Below the pieces are notes generated by a model that had not been told where the DNA came from, ran no database searches, and saw nothing but the letters and a program-made list of their open reading frames with translations. 64,000 bases of DNA from Sediminihaliea albiluteola (GTDB taxonomy: Bacteria; Pseudomonadota; Gammaproteobacteria; Pseudomonadales; Halieaceae), in contig NZ_JACFXU010000011.1 in assembly GCF_014077625.1 (NCBI RefSeq), forward strand, positions 1 through 64,000. The letters run 5' to 3'. A program made the translations under genes and the position numbers. Below are positions 28,305 to 37,869 of the stretch, one piece after another; position 1 is the first letter of the stretch, and every line of letters starts with the position of its first letter.

Positions 28305-29525
28305 TCATTGATGAATGGCCGACGCTGAGGAAGCTCCCAGCGTGCGTTTAGCAAAAAATGCAAGGATTATGGCCAGGATAAAACAGGCCAGAGAGCTATA
28401 GACGATCAGTTTGACGCCCTTGTCTGGAAAATAAACCAGTAGCATCCCGCCAATCCATGTGGCGATCATAATGGAGAAATTAAAAACACTTGATTGCACT
28501 GAGGTGGCGATGTCTCTGGCTTCGTCAACATGTTTAGTGACAGCAGTTTGGTACATAGTTACCAGTGGCCCGAAGGCAAGCCCCCAGAGAAAAAATGCCG
28601 TGTGGGAGACGAATATAGTTCCTTTAAAAGCCAGTAGCATCGTCATTGAAAGGCCGCCAACGCTGAGCATCACAACGACCATGGGGCGCAAATAGGCATC
28701 GATATATTTGGCAGAAGCCACTACCGAAATGACTGAGCCGATGCCGAATATCAATAGTGCCAAACCGATACCGCCGACAAAGTCGATTAACTCGACCAGC
28801 AAGGTAATGTAAGTGTAAACACCATAGTGGGCCACAACAGACAAAAATGTCAGTAGCAGAACAATTAGAATAGAAGGCATCTGCAGCACTGCCAGCGGCG
28901 AATTGCTCTTATTTAGCTTCTCGCCCTTCAAACTAGGTAGATAAAAATACGCCAGTACTGTGATAAGGGCGACTATGGCGCCTAATACCAAGAACACACT
29001 ACGCCAGCCAAATGTCAGGCCAATCGTGGTCATTAGTGGTAAGCCAATGCTTATGCCTAGGGTGTTGCCAGACATAATGACCGTAATAGCCTTGCCGTGC
29101 ATGTTGGCGGGGACTAGGCGCGTGCCATAGGCGGCGATCATTGGCCACATGATCCCTGCGCAAATACCGCCCACGACCCGGGCAGCCATAATAAGATCAT
29201 AGGATGATGAGATGCCGACAATAATATTTGAGGCAGCGAAGCCAATTAGCAGAGCCATTAGCAATACTTTACGGTTGAGCCCTAAGGTGGCGCTGACCAT
29301 TGGAATGGCGGCAATAGCAGAAGCTAAGGCGTAAATACCGACGAGAAAACCGACATCATTTTCTTCAACGCCCAGCCCCTCGGTCATCTGCGGCAATATA
29401 CCTGAGGGTACAAGCTCGGACAGAATGCCAACAAAGGTGACGCTGGCCATCAGGCCTAGAACAAACCATGAAAAGCCTTGCTTTTCATGCATTGAAGTCG
29501 CTGTGGACACCTGGCTCTCCAACAC
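28305..29525 (-). CDS. MFS transporter of the deaminase operon
   Basis: 406 residues from GTG 29525, or 395 from ATG 29492; neither has a strong binding site. Twelve hydrophobic segments with MFS signatures (GLNRKVLLMALLIGF in loop 2-3, RVVGGICAGIMWPMIAAYGTRLV in span 4-5) resemble the arabinose-efflux/DHA1 branch. As first gene of the operon it likely imports or exports the deaminase substrate or product. A perfect 23-bp palindrome lies just upstream. Confidence 0.8.
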   Translation of the reverse strand: MLESQVSTATSMHEKQGFSWFVLGLMASVTFVGILSELVPSGILPQMTEGLGVEENDVGFLVGIYALASAIAAIPMVSATLGLNRKVLLMALLIGFAASNIIVGISSSYDLIMAARVVGGICAGIMWPMIAAYGTRLVPANMHGKAITVIMSGNTLGISIGLPLMTTIGLTFGWRSVFLVLGAIVALITVLAYFYLPSLKGEKLNKSNSPLAVLQMPSILIVLLLTFLSVVAHYGVYTYITLLVELIDFVGGIGLALLIFGIGSVISVVASAKYIDAYLRPMVVVMLSVGGLSMTMLLAFKGTIFVSHTAFFLWGLAFGPLVTMYQTAVTKHVDEARDIATSVQSSVFNFSIMIATWIGGMLLVYFPDKGVKLIVYSSLACFILAIILAFFAKRTLGASSASAIHQ

Positions 29526-29540
29526 TGCTTATTGTGATTA

Positions 29541-29563
29541 TAACCCTAGTATAACTAGGGTTA
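29541..29563 (-). promoter_or_regulatory. Perfect palindrome upstream of the MFS-deaminase operon
   Basis: TAACCCTAGT (29541-29550), spacer ATA, ACTAGGGTTA (29554-29563): 10-bp arms without mismatch, 16 bp before the GTG start of the MFS gene. Size and symmetry fit an operator for a dimeric repressor. No regulator gene is adjacent. Confidence 0.6.
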
Positions 29564-29726
29564 TTTATCATTACATATTAGCCAAAGAGAGCCAATATAT
29601 GTTTGTTTGGAGGTCGGGCGATGCTAAGGGTGGCTCAAGGACAGCCCTTAGCAGAGCTTGCTATGTAGATAAATAGCAAGCTTATTGAGAGCAGCATTGC
29701 TAAGTTGGGCTTAGACTGCTGTGGGC

Positions 29727-30488
29727 TTAGGGCAGCTCCCAGCCATCGTGTTCGATGTGGAAGATGCGTATTGCGGCATCCTCTCGCATAGTGTCGCTGC
29801 GCAGATAGAATACCGCGCGCTGCGCTTGGCCAAAATTACTGAAGTCGACGTTAATGGTGATCATGCCTCTAAACATCGGCCGCTCAGGGTCAGCTTCAAT
29901 TTGGTGAATCTCAACCTCAAAATCTTGCGCATTGTAGAGAGGGTGTGCAGTGAGTTGCCCTGAGTGGATCAGGTCGACAATATCTGCGGTAAAAAAATCA
30001 CTGGCCCACTCAGGCATCAAAGGACTTTGTCCTCGGCCTCGAGAGGCTTCGTCTGACATTTTATAGAGGCGGCGTACTAACATGGTCGCTTGGGTAACAG
30101 GGTCCTCGTCGGTGATTTCGTTATGGCTGCTGTAATCTGGCGTGATAAAGCGCTGCTCCACCCAGCCTGCCTTAGTCAAATCTGCACTGCGCATCAAGCA
30201 CCAGCGGGGCGGCAGGGCTTCGAGTTCGGATTCGCTCAGCTTTGAATGGATGTCGCCTAGCAACAGGGGCACGCAGGTGACCTGTTGTAAGCCATGTTCG
30301 TTGGCTGCGAAGTGGTCGATAATAGGGTAATCCCTTCCCGGTCCCATATGTGCGCTTAGCGCATTGCCCCTGTCAATGTCGGTCACCTGCCAAGCATCAG
30401 GTCCATGGCCATCGATTTCAGATCTGACAACAGAGCTTAGGGACATGATGGCAAGCGCCGCCGTGAGTATCACAGGCTTAAAGGTCAT
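29727..30488 (-). CDS. Secreted protein with SH3-like N-terminal region
   Basis: 253 residues. A Sec signal spans about residues 1-23 (VILTAALAIMSLSSVVRS). Residues about 40-115 (SAHMGPGRDYPIIDHF ... GWVEQRFI) look like a bacterial SH3 fold as found in cell-wall or envelope proteins. The C-terminal half (FFTADIVDLIHSGQ ... HDGWELP) resembles DUF3828-like domains. Two Cys (in TCVPLL and RWCLM) may form a disulfide. It is transcribed alone between the MFS-deaminase operon and the prenyltransferase. Function unknown. Confidence 0.55.
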   Translation of the reverse strand: MTFKPVILTAALAIMSLSSVVRSEIDGHGPDAWQVTDIDRGNALSAHMGPGRDYPIIDHFAANEHGLQQVTCVPLLLGDIHSKLSESELEALPPRWCLMRSADLTKAGWVEQRFITPDYSSHNEITDEDPVTQATMLVRRLYKMSDEASRGRGQSPLMPEWASDFFTADIVDLIHSGQLTAHPLYNAQDFEVEIHQIEADPERPMFRGMITINVDFSNFGQAQRAVFYLRSDTMREDAAIRIFHIEHDGWELP

Positions 30489-30706
30489 GGCATTTCCTCA
30501 ATTTGAGCTTCGCATTATTATGCAGTTTGTTTGGACTTGTACTTAGATTGAGACGCTAAGACATTTAAGTGGGCTGTTCAAGCTTGTACTTTAATCGCGA
30601 GCATAAGGATTAAATTATGATCAGCTTTGTCATGTCTGTTGAAGTCAATTTGAAATACCTTGATGACAGTTTTGCGCGAAGGCTGAGCTAATGGATTAGT
30701 GGGGCA

Positions 30707-31705
30707 CTAGATTGATTGCAGCAGCGTGTCCGCAATGACCCCGATTAGAAATAGCGTAGTAAAGCGGCGTGTGTGATTAAAGCTATGAGCGGAAAACCAC
30801 AGGGGCCAAACTCCAGCTGGATAATAGGGAGGGGCGAAATCCGGCTTCGGCTTTAGGAATGTCCTTATGAGCCTTGGCAAGTGACCCAGGTTGGCAAAAA
30901 CCAGCAGTAGAGGCCAGCCAAAGTCTGTGCTCAGTACAAGATATCCGCACAATAGATACTGGGCGCAGATCATAGCCAACACAGTGATTCGAGATGCCGA
31001 CTCACCGATGATTACCGGCAGTGTGTTAACACCTTTGTCGGCGTCTGCTGCTAGTTTGTCGGTATGCTTGCCGAATAGTACGGTGGTGGGGCCGAGAGCA
31101 AACACAATACTGACCCAAGTAAGCTCCCAGCTCCAGCTGCCCGCCAATACATAGTAGCTGCCGCCGACCATCAGTGGGCCCCAGACTAACAATACTGCTG
31201 GCTCACCTAAGCCAAAATACTTTAGTGGCCAAGTGTAGAATAGGGCAAAAAACATTCCTGCTAGCATCAGTTCTAGGGTCAGTCCGCCCTGTTGAGAAAC
31301 CAGCCAAGCACCCAGTAATACAGCGCTGCCGCCGGTGATACCGGTGTATAGCCAGAATTGGCGCAGAGTCATCAGCCCGTCTTCTAACACTTGCACCGCA
31401 TATTGGTTGCGGTAGTAATTGTTCTTATCGATGCCTCGGCGAGAGTCAGTGTAATCATTCAAAAGATTGTTGGTGGCGTGAGCGAGCATCAGGCCGGCAG
31501 CCGTTGCCAGCCAGGGGCCCCAGTGGAATACAGCATCGCGCCAGGCCAGCAAGCCGCCCAAGGCCGCGGCAGTGAAGGTCATAAAAAGCACTGGTGCCCT
31601 ACAGGCGATCAGCCACTTGGAGATGGGGTCTAAGGCTTGCCACTCATCGGGCGATAATTTCTGCATCTGTTGCAGTGCGCGCCCCCAAGCTTTGAGATTT
31701 ATCAT
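30707..31705 (-). CDS. UbiA-family prenyltransferase
   Basis: 332 residues with multiple membrane segments. The first Asp-rich motif is NNLLNDYTDSRRGID and the second is DKLAADADKGVNTLPV; both bind prenyl-diphosphate through magnesium. A soluble start of about 28 residues precedes the first span. MenA-like enzymes attach a polyprenyl chain to dihydroxynaphthoate, but no menaquinone gene is nearby, so quinone, haem or other lipid products remain possible. A TTATTT-rich region and the divergent phoB promoter follow upstream. Confidence 0.75.
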   Translation of the reverse strand: MINLKAWGRALQQMQKLSPDEWQALDPISKWLIACRAPVLFMTFTAAALGGLLAWRDAVFHWGPWLATAAGLMLAHATNNLLNDYTDSRRGIDKNNYYRNQYAVQVLEDGLMTLRQFWLYTGITGGSAVLLGAWLVSQQGGLTLELMLAGMFFALFYTWPLKYFGLGEPAVLLVWGPLMVGGSYYVLAGSWSWELTWVSIVFALGPTTVLFGKHTDKLAADADKGVNTLPVIIGESASRITVLAMICAQYLLCGYLVLSTDFGWPLLLVFANLGHLPRLIRTFLKPKPDFAPPYYPAGVWPLWFSAHSFNHTRRFTTLFLIGVIADTLLQSI

Positions 31706-32017
31706 TGATTAATGCTCATTTATAAATAGCATACATGCTCTAATATTTGCCTATTAATATATTGCTCATAACTAAGCTTTAAAAGTGCTACAGATGGAAT
31801 TTCACGGTAGCGCTATCTCTAATACTGGTAAAACTCTGTACATGATTCTCACAAATAGGGCCTTAATATGGCTCAAAAACAAGCTGCTATGGGCCAATTG
31901 TGAAGAGTACCTAGGGCTCGTGGTCAAGTCTTAAGCCTTGGCTTAATCAATCTTAATCAATTCTTTATAAAGGCGTGATAGTCTGGCGCTTTACTATGCT
32001 TAGGAAGCCTCCATACC
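31706..32017 (+). promoter_or_regulatory. phoB promoter region with CTTAATC repeats
   Basis: The 312-bp gap between the divergent prenyltransferase and phoB has no coding frame. At 31942-31969 are CTTAATC (31942), CTTAATC (31952) and CTTTATA (31963), spaced 10 and 11 bp. A looser copy, CTTAAGC, starts at 31930. This phasing is like a Pho box (7-bp units plus about 4 A/T bases). Possible -10 elements are GATAGT (31977-31982) and TACTAT (31992-31997). Autoregulation by PhoB is the natural reading. Confidence 0.5.
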
Positions 32018-32713
32018 ATGCGCAACACGCATATAGTGGTCGTTGAAGACGAGCCAGATATCCTGCAGATCTTGAGCTACAACTTAAAGCGAGAAGGCTT
32101 TGAGGTCAGCAGCTCCCTCAATGGCACTGAGGGTCTTGGCTTAATTCAACAGGAAAAGCCAGACTTGGTGCTCCTCGACCTCATGCTACCGGGCATGGAT
32201 GGCCTGGATATCTGCCGTCATCTAAAAAACGATGAAACGACCCAACATATCCCCATTATTATGGTTACCGCTAAGGGCGAGGAAAGTGATCTTGTGCTGG
32301 GCTTGGGTATTGGCGCCGATGACTACGTGACCAAGCCCTTTAGCCCCAAAGAGTTGATCGCTCGAGTTAAGGCGGTATTGCGGCGGAGCGCGAGCACTGC
32401 GCCTACCTCAAATGGCGATAGCGTAGAGCTCGATGGCTTGCGGATTGACGCGCTCAAGCACAGCGTCAGTGTAAGCGGAGAGCAGGTAAAGCTTACCGCC
32501 AGCGAGTTTCGTCTTTTGTACTACTTGGCCAGCAACCCTGGCAGAGTGTTTACTCGAGAGCAGCTATTAAACCAAGCTTTTGGCGGTGATGTGGTCGTTG
32601 TGGACCGTAATATTGACGTACACATCCGGGCCATTCGAAAGAAAATATGTATTGATCAGCAGTATATCGAGACAATACGCGGTGTTGGCTACCGCTTTAT
32701 AGAAGCGAATTAG
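32018..32713 (+). CDS. phoB: Phosphate regulon response regulator PhoB
   Basis: 231 residues. Receiver domain: acidic pocket Glu10/Asp11, phosphoacceptor Asp54 in LLDLMLPGMDG and the conserved Lys in YVTKPFSP. The C-terminal winged helix contains LTASEFRLLYYLASNPGRVFTREQLL and RGVGYRF. AGGAAG precedes the ATG. It is followed 49 bp later by its sensor kinase and then by the pst genes, confirming the identity. Confidence 0.95.
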   Translation: MRNTHIVVVEDEPDILQILSYNLKREGFEVSSSLNGTEGLGLIQQEKPDLVLLDLMLPGMDGLDICRHLKNDETTQHIPIIMVTAKGEESDLVLGLGIGADDYVTKPFSPKELIARVKAVLRRSASTAPTSNGDSVELDGLRIDALKHSVSVSGEQVKLTASEFRLLYYLASNPGRVFTREQLLNQAFGGDVVVVDRNIDVHIRAIRKKICIDQQYIETIRGVGYRFIEAN

Positions 32714-32762
32714 ATAGTCTAAGTGGCAATAAAGATAATCACAGAGGTCATCTGACACCATC

Positions 32763-34598
32763 ATGTTTCGTTCTCAGTTACTCTGGAGGCTGTACGCGGG
32801 TTATGTCGTTATTATTGTTATTTTCACTCTGATTGTCGGTACTTTAGTCAGTCGCCAAGTCACTGAAAATGGCTTAGCCGAGATTCATCAGTCCCTTGCG
32901 GTACGCTCTGAGTTTTTAGCAGAGATTGCGAAGCAAGCACTGCGAGATGACTTAGCAGCAACAAAAGATGAGTTAAGGTCGGAGGATAATTATAAACAGT
33001 CTACAGTTAAGGCTTCCGGCGAGTCCCTCCAAGAAACCCTCCTGAGGCTAGGCAAAGATACAGGCAGCCGTCTCACTGTTATTGCAGATGATGGCCGTGT
33101 TGTTGCTGACTCAAAAGAGTTTCCTGAGAACATGAATAATCATGCTCAGCGGCCAGAAATAATAGAGTCCAGCTCTGTGGGCTCCTCCACAATCTCTCGC
33201 TATAGCCAGACTCTGCAGCAGCAAATGGTCTATCGGGCACAAGTGGTAGTGGATGATGATAAAGCTATTGGCTTCGTGCGTAGTTCTCTGCCGCTGACTA
33301 CAATCGATCAAAAGCTCGCTCAACTGCGCCTGGTAGTGTTGTTCGCTGCCATTATTGCTGCATTGGCTGCCTTGCTGTTGGGTCTATATTTTGCCAAGCG
33401 ATTCTCAGACCCGCTGAGCAAAATGACAGAAATAGCTGAAGCTATTTCACAAGGTGACTACGACAAGCGTATTTCAGTGTCACGGCGTGATGAGATAGGT
33501 CAGCTGGCGGATGCATTTAATCGAATGGCAAAAAGCTCCTTACTGCGAATGGAAGAAATCACTAATGAGCGCAATCGCCTCGCTATGATTTTTGCCGGAA
33601 TGGTCGAGGGGGTGATTGCTGTTGATCAACAGCAAAAAATTGTCCATATCAATCAAGCAGCGGGCAAATTACTTGGCCTGTCAATGCCGCATTGCATGAA
33701 TCAGTTGATTTGGGAGCAAGTTCGGATTCAGGAAATAAATACGGTGCTTGAGCAAGCAATGCAGACGCAAGAAGTGGTTAAAAGTCAGTTCCGGCGGCCT
33801 ACTGAAGGTGAAGATCTGCTGGTCGATATCTATGTCGCGGTGCTTAGAAATGTGGCAGATGAAACCATAGGGGCGGTGGTAGTACTGCACGATATTTCAG
33901 AGCTAGACCGCTTGGAGCGAGTTAGGCGAGACTTTGTTGCCAATGCATCCCATGAGCTAAAAACGCCTATTACAGTTATTAGGGGCCTAGCAGAGACTAT
34001 TTTAGATGACGAGGATATGGATGCAGGCATCAGGCATAGCTTCACTGAAAAAATCCATGCCCAGAGTATCCGTTTATCTAAGTTAGTGACAGATCTTATG
34101 ACGCTATCACGTCTTGAGTCTGTACAGGGTGAGCAAGATAGCCAGTTGATAGATCTAGGGGAAGTCGTGCGCCGATCTATCAATAGCTTTAGGCAGGTCT
34201 GCCAAGACAAACAGCTCACAATGAAGCTCGAATTAGCTTCAGATAAGCAGGTGCTTATTCCAGGTGATATACAAGGGATAAGTCAGTTAGTCGATAACCT
34301 TATCGACAATGCAGTGAAGTACACGCCAGAAGGTGGACTAGTGAGTATTTCCCTAGTCAGCAGCAAGGATAGTGCAGAGTTAGTGGTGGAGGATTCCGGC
34401 ATTGGGATCGGCTATCAGTATCAACAGCGTGTATTTGAGCGTTTTTATCGGGTTGATAAAGCGCGATCACGCGAGTTAGGTGGCACCGGCCTAGGCTTGT
34501 CTATCGTGAAGAATATCGCTGAACAGCATGCTGGCTCTGTTTCCTTAAAAAGTGAGCCAGGAGTCGGTTCTACTTTTACAGTCATCATTCCTCTTTAA
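32763..34598 (+). CDS. phoR: Phosphate regulon sensor kinase PhoR
   Basis: 611 residues, longer than the roughly 430 of E. coli PhoR because of a periplasmic domain. Order: membrane span about 10-30, extracytoplasmic sensor region about 31-185, second span about 188-210, HAMP about 210-262, PAS about 272-375, HisKA with His397 in SHELKTP, then HATPase with NLIDNAVKYTPEGG and GTGLGLSIVK. Long PhoR forms occur in other bacteria. It phosphorylates PhoB when phosphate is scarce, under control of PstSCAB and PhoU, which all follow. Confidence 0.93.
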   Translation: MFRSQLLWRLYAGYVVIIVIFTLIVGTLVSRQVTENGLAEIHQSLAVRSEFLAEIAKQALRDDLAATKDELRSEDNYKQSTVKASGESLQETLLRLGKDTGSRLTVIADDGRVVADSKEFPENMNNHAQRPEIIESSSVGSSTISRYSQTLQQQMVYRAQVVVDDDKAIGFVRSSLPLTTIDQKLAQLRLVVLFAAIIAALAALLLGLYFAKRFSDPLSKMTEIAEAISQGDYDKRISVSRRDEIGQLADAFNRMAKSSLLRMEEITNERNRLAMIFAGMVEGVIAVDQQQKIVHINQAAGKLLGLSMPHCMNQLIWEQVRIQEINTVLEQAMQTQEVVKSQFRRPTEGEDLLVDIYVAVLRNVADETIGAVVVLHDISELDRLERVRRDFVANASHELKTPITVIRGLAETILDDEDMDAGIRHSFTEKIHAQSIRLSKLVTDLMTLSRLESVQGEQDSQLIDLGEVVRRSINSFRQVCQDKQLTMKLELASDKQVLIPGDIQGISQLVDNLIDNAVKYTPEGGLVSISLVSSKDSAELVVEDSGIGIGYQYQQRVFERFYRVDKARSRELGGTGLGLSIVKNIAEQHAGSVSLKSEPGVGSTFTVIIPL

Positions 34599-34718
34599 AC
34601 AAAGCATCACAAGGTAAGTATGTGGCAAGTTACAGAGTGGACTTTAGTCTGCTCTGAAGTAGCCCCTGCCTGAAGATAAGACAGCGCTAACACTGTCTAT
34701 CAATAAAATTAATTAGCA

Positions 34719-34747
34719 ATTAATCCCCTCTTAATCCTCTCTTTACA
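34719..34747 (+). promoter_or_regulatory. Candidate PhoB site before the porin gene
   Basis: ATTAATC (34719), CTTAATC (34730) and CTTTACA (34741) are spaced exactly 11 bp apart, each with a 4-base spacer. A -10-like CAAAAT follows about 10 bp after. The CTTAATC-N4-CTTTAYA core is shared with the phoB upstream region. This supports phosphate-starvation control of the porin. Confidence 0.55.
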
Positions 34748-34841
34748 GTGCTGGCACAAAATGCGCCCCAGCTAAGCACGAGGCCGGCAATGAGTCCAAG
34801 GCTGATGCCAAGCGTAACACTCATGAATAGGGGATTAAATT

Positions 34842-35816
34842 ATGAAGAGATTTTGTCTAACACTGACAGCTGCGGCTTTGTGTACAGCAGGTGCAAGCAG
34901 CTACGCCGAAAATGATTTTACTATCTACGGCAAAGCCAACTTATCACTTAACGATGTCGAAGAGCAGAGCAAGTCTCCGAAGGTGGATGAATGGCAGCTA
35001 AATAGTAATGCCTCACGCCTGGGCGTTAAGGGCAGCTATAAAATCAATGATGCGCTCAAGGCGATCTATCAAATGGAATTTGAAGTGCATATCGATGATG
35101 GCGAAAGCAGCTCTAGTAAAGGTAAAGACACTTTTGAGCAGCGCAACATTTATGCCGGCTTTAGCAGTGATTACGGAACACTGATAGCCGGTAAGCACGA
35201 TACTCCGCTGAAACTAGCCCAGGGCAAAGTTGACCGCTTCAATGATCAGCTGTTGGGGGACATTAAGCACTATATGGAAGGTGAAGATCGAGTAAAAAAT
35301 ATCGTTATGTATAGCACGCCGACCATGTCTGGATTCACTGCCAGTGCAGCAATGATAGCCGGTGAAGATTCAAGCGGCTCATCCGAAAAAAACGGTTTAT
35401 CCGACGGTGTTTCTCTGTCCTTAAATTATAAAAATGATTGGTTGAGTGCAGCTGTCGCAAGAAATGACGATGTCGACTCACAAGATACCACTCGCGTAAT
35501 GACAGACTTCACATTAGGCAACACCAAGCTAGGTCTGCTGTGGCAGGAGGCCGAAAAGGTTGACGGTAGTGCTGATGAAGATTCTTGGCTAGTTAGCGCA
35601 ACTCAGGACTTAGGTTCTGGCTGGCTGATAAAAGGGCAGTACGGAAAAACTGATTACAGCAACTCCAGCGAAGATGAGCAGATGGTATTTGGTGTCGATA
35701 AGAAGCTGAATAAGCAGAGCAAAGTGTTTGCCTATTACGCCAATATTGAGCGCTTTGATGGATCCAAGTCGGTCGATGACTCAAGTTTTGCAGTGGGCTA
35801 TGAAATTAAGTTTTAA
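34842..35816 (+). CDS. Outer-membrane porin in the phosphate cluster
   Basis: 324 residues. A Sec signal spans about 1-22 (ending SSYAEN). The mature part shows the Gram-negative general-porin pattern: FTIYGKANLSLNDVE at the start, ASRLGVKGSY, ERNIYAGFSSDYGTLIAGKHDTPLK-like strand and loop motifs, and a C-terminal FAVGYEIKF ending in Phe, the outer-membrane assembly signal. It lies between phoR and pstS with a candidate Pho site upstream, so it probably lets phosphate or phosphate esters across the outer membrane. It is not sequence-like enough to OprP to name. Confidence 0.85.
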   Translation: MKRFCLTLTAAALCTAGASSYAENDFTIYGKANLSLNDVEEQSKSPKVDEWQLNSNASRLGVKGSYKINDALKAIYQMEFEVHIDDGESSSSKGKDTFEQRNIYAGFSSDYGTLIAGKHDTPLKLAQGKVDRFNDQLLGDIKHYMEGEDRVKNIVMYSTPTMSGFTASAAMIAGEDSSGSSEKNGLSDGVSLSLNYKNDWLSAAVARNDDVDSQDTTRVMTDFTLGNTKLGLLWQEAEKVDGSADEDSWLVSATQDLGSGWLIKGQYGKTDYSNSSEDEQMVFGVDKKLNKQSKVFAYYANIERFDGSKSVDDSSFAVGYEIKF

Positions 35817-35930
35817 GCATAGGGGAAGCAAGAATTAACTGCATATTTATATGTTCTTAATATTTAGCGACGACAATTAAGTCACTAAACAGACAGTTAC
35901 ATTACGTAAGTCACTAAGGAAAAGAGAATT

Positions 35931-36920
35931 ATGTCATTTAAAAAGTTAGTTGGTTTGAGCGTATTAATGTCCTCAATCTCTGCAGCCACACTCAGCGCGA
36001 CAGCCTATGCTAGTGAGCGGCTGACAGGCACTGTTTCATTGGATGGATCCAGTACTGTTTTCCCGGTGAGTGAAGCGGTTGCTGAGGAGTTTCTCGCAGT
36101 TCAGCCCAAAGTCAGGGTCACTGTTGGGGTGTCTGGAACGGGTGGTGGCTTTAAGAAGTTTCTTGCCGCTGAAACAGACATTAATAATGCCTCACGTCCA
36201 ATTAAGGACAAAGAAATCAGCATCGCTAATGAGAAGGGGATTGAGTTTATCGAGCTGCCCGTGGCCTACGATGGCTTATCAGTCATTATTAATAAAGAAA
36301 ATAGCTGGGTAGATAGCCTAAGTGTTGCCGAGCTCAAGCGCATATGGGAGCCCAATAGCACAGTAAAAACCTGGAGTGATATTCGCTCGAACTGGCCCGA
36401 TCAAGAGATCCGTCTCTATGGCCCTGGCACCGACTCTGGAACCTTTGATTACTTCACCGAAACCATTAACGGCAAGTCCGGCATGTCGCGCCCCGACTAT
36501 ACGGCGAGCGAGGATGACAATGCCTTAGTGCAAGGCGTCAGTGGAGATATCAATGCTCTAGGCTACTTTGGCTTTGCTTATTACGCCGCTAATCAAGATA
36601 AGTTGAAAGTAGTGCCCATCGACGGCGGTAATGGCCCCGTTGCGCCCACCGCAATAACCATCAATAACGGGACCTATGAGCCTCTTTCACGCCCCGTATT
36701 CATCTACCTGCGCAAGCAAGCCCTTGGGCGTCCTGAAGTCAAAGCCTTTGTCGAATTTTATATCAATAAAGCTGGGGAGTTATCTACTGAGGTCGGCTAT
36801 ATCCCGCTGCCTGAGCAGACCTACGTTCGCGCAATGGAACGTATCACCCGGGGTGAGGCAGGTACTGCATATACTGCAGGGGCTGAGCCTAGCGTAGCTA
36901 ACTTGCTGAGCGCTGAGTAA
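35931..36920 (+). CDS. pstS: Phosphate ABC transporter substrate-binding protein
   Basis: 329 residues with a Sec signal of about 28 residues. Phosphate-binding loop [16 protein letters not shown] and the second-site stretch [14 protein letters not shown] are typical of the PstS family with SphX-like length. It is followed 43 bp later by pstC. It captures phosphate in the periplasm for the PstCAB transporter. Confidence 0.93.
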   Translation: MSFKKLVGLSVLMSSISAATLSATAYASERLTGTVSLDGSSTVFPVSEAVAEEFLAVQPKVRVTVGVSGTGGGFKKFLAAETDINNASRPIKDKEISIANEKGIEFIELPVAYDGLSVIINKENSWVDSLSVAELKRIWEPNSTVKTWSDIRSNWPDQEIRLYGPGTDSGTFDYFTETINGKSGMSRPDYTASEDDNALVQGVSGDINALGYFGFAYYAANQDKLKVVPIDGGNGPVAPTAITINNGTYEPLSRPVFIYLRKQALGRPEVKAFVEFYINKAGELSTEVGYIPLPEQTYVRAMERITRGEAGTAYTAGAEPSVANLLSAE

Positions 36921-36963
36921 GGTTTGCTCAGTACTTAAGGCCACAAAGGATATCTTTCGAGTT

Positions 36964-37869
36964 ATGGAAAAGATCGACATTAATGGCAAGGGTATCCGCT
37001 GGGGTGAGTTCCTGATTAAATCAGGACTCGCCCTCTGCACCTTGATATCCCTTATTACAACGCTGGTGATCATTGCGGTTCTAGCCAAGGAGTCTTTGGC
37101 ATTTTTTGGCCATGTCTCACCAAGTGAATTTTTCTTCGGTACCCGCTGGGTGCCACTGCTAGAGCCTAGTTCTTACGGAGTTTTACCGCTTGTTTGGGGA
37201 ACCTTGTTGGTCACCTTTGGCGCGGCAATTGTTGCCATCCCTGTTGGCTTAGCGAGTGCGGTGTATTTAAGTGAGTATGCCTCTGCCCGGGTTCGCTCGA
37301 TAGTAAAGCCTGTATTGGAGTTATTAGCAGGTATTCCTACGGTGGTTTATGGCTTTTTTGCTCTGACCTTTATTACGCCGCTATTAAAAGTCCTAATCCC
37401 TAATTTACAAGTATTTAATGCTCTAAGTGCTGCCATTGTGGTTGGCATCATGATTTTACCGATGATTGCCACACTGAGTGATAATGCTTTGCGTGCAGTT
37501 CCCGACTCACTTCGCCAGGGCGCCTACGCTCTGGGTGCGACGTCTTATGAGGTCACCGCTAAGGTGGTGGTTCCGGCGGGTTTATCTGGCGTCATGGCTT
37601 CGTTTCTGTTGGCTATATCACGTGCGATTGGTGAAACCATGGCAGTGACTTTGGCTGCGGGTGCAACGCCCAACCTCTCGCTTAGCTTTTTGGAAAGCAT
37701 TCAAACGATGACTGCTTATATTGTGCAGGTCAGCTTGGGCGATACTCCGGCCGGTGGCGTTGCCTATCAGACTCTGTTTGCAGTCGCTGCCTTACTGTTT
37801 TTGATTACCCTGCTATTGAATGCGCTATCGCAATATTTCTTGAATCGCTTTCGCGAGGTCTATGACTAG
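36964..37869 (+). CDS. pstC: Phosphate ABC transporter permease PstC
   Basis: 301 residues with about six membrane segments. The permease loop contains [23 protein letters not shown], the EAA-type motif that touches the ATPase. Ends in a 1-bp overlap with pstA (TAGTG), indicating translational coupling. Confidence 0.94.
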   Translation: MEKIDINGKGIRWGEFLIKSGLALCTLISLITTLVIIAVLAKESLAFFGHVSPSEFFFGTRWVPLLEPSSYGVLPLVWGTLLVTFGAAIVAIPVGLASAVYLSEYASARVRSIVKPVLELLAGIPTVVYGFFALTFITPLLKVLIPNLQVFNALSAAIVVGIMILPMIATLSDNALRAVPDSLRQGAYALGATSYEVTAKVVVPAGLSGVMASFLLAISRAIGETMAVTLAAGATPNLSLSFLESIQTMTAYIVQVSLGDTPAGGVAYQTLFAVAALLFLITLLLNALSQYFLNRFREVYD

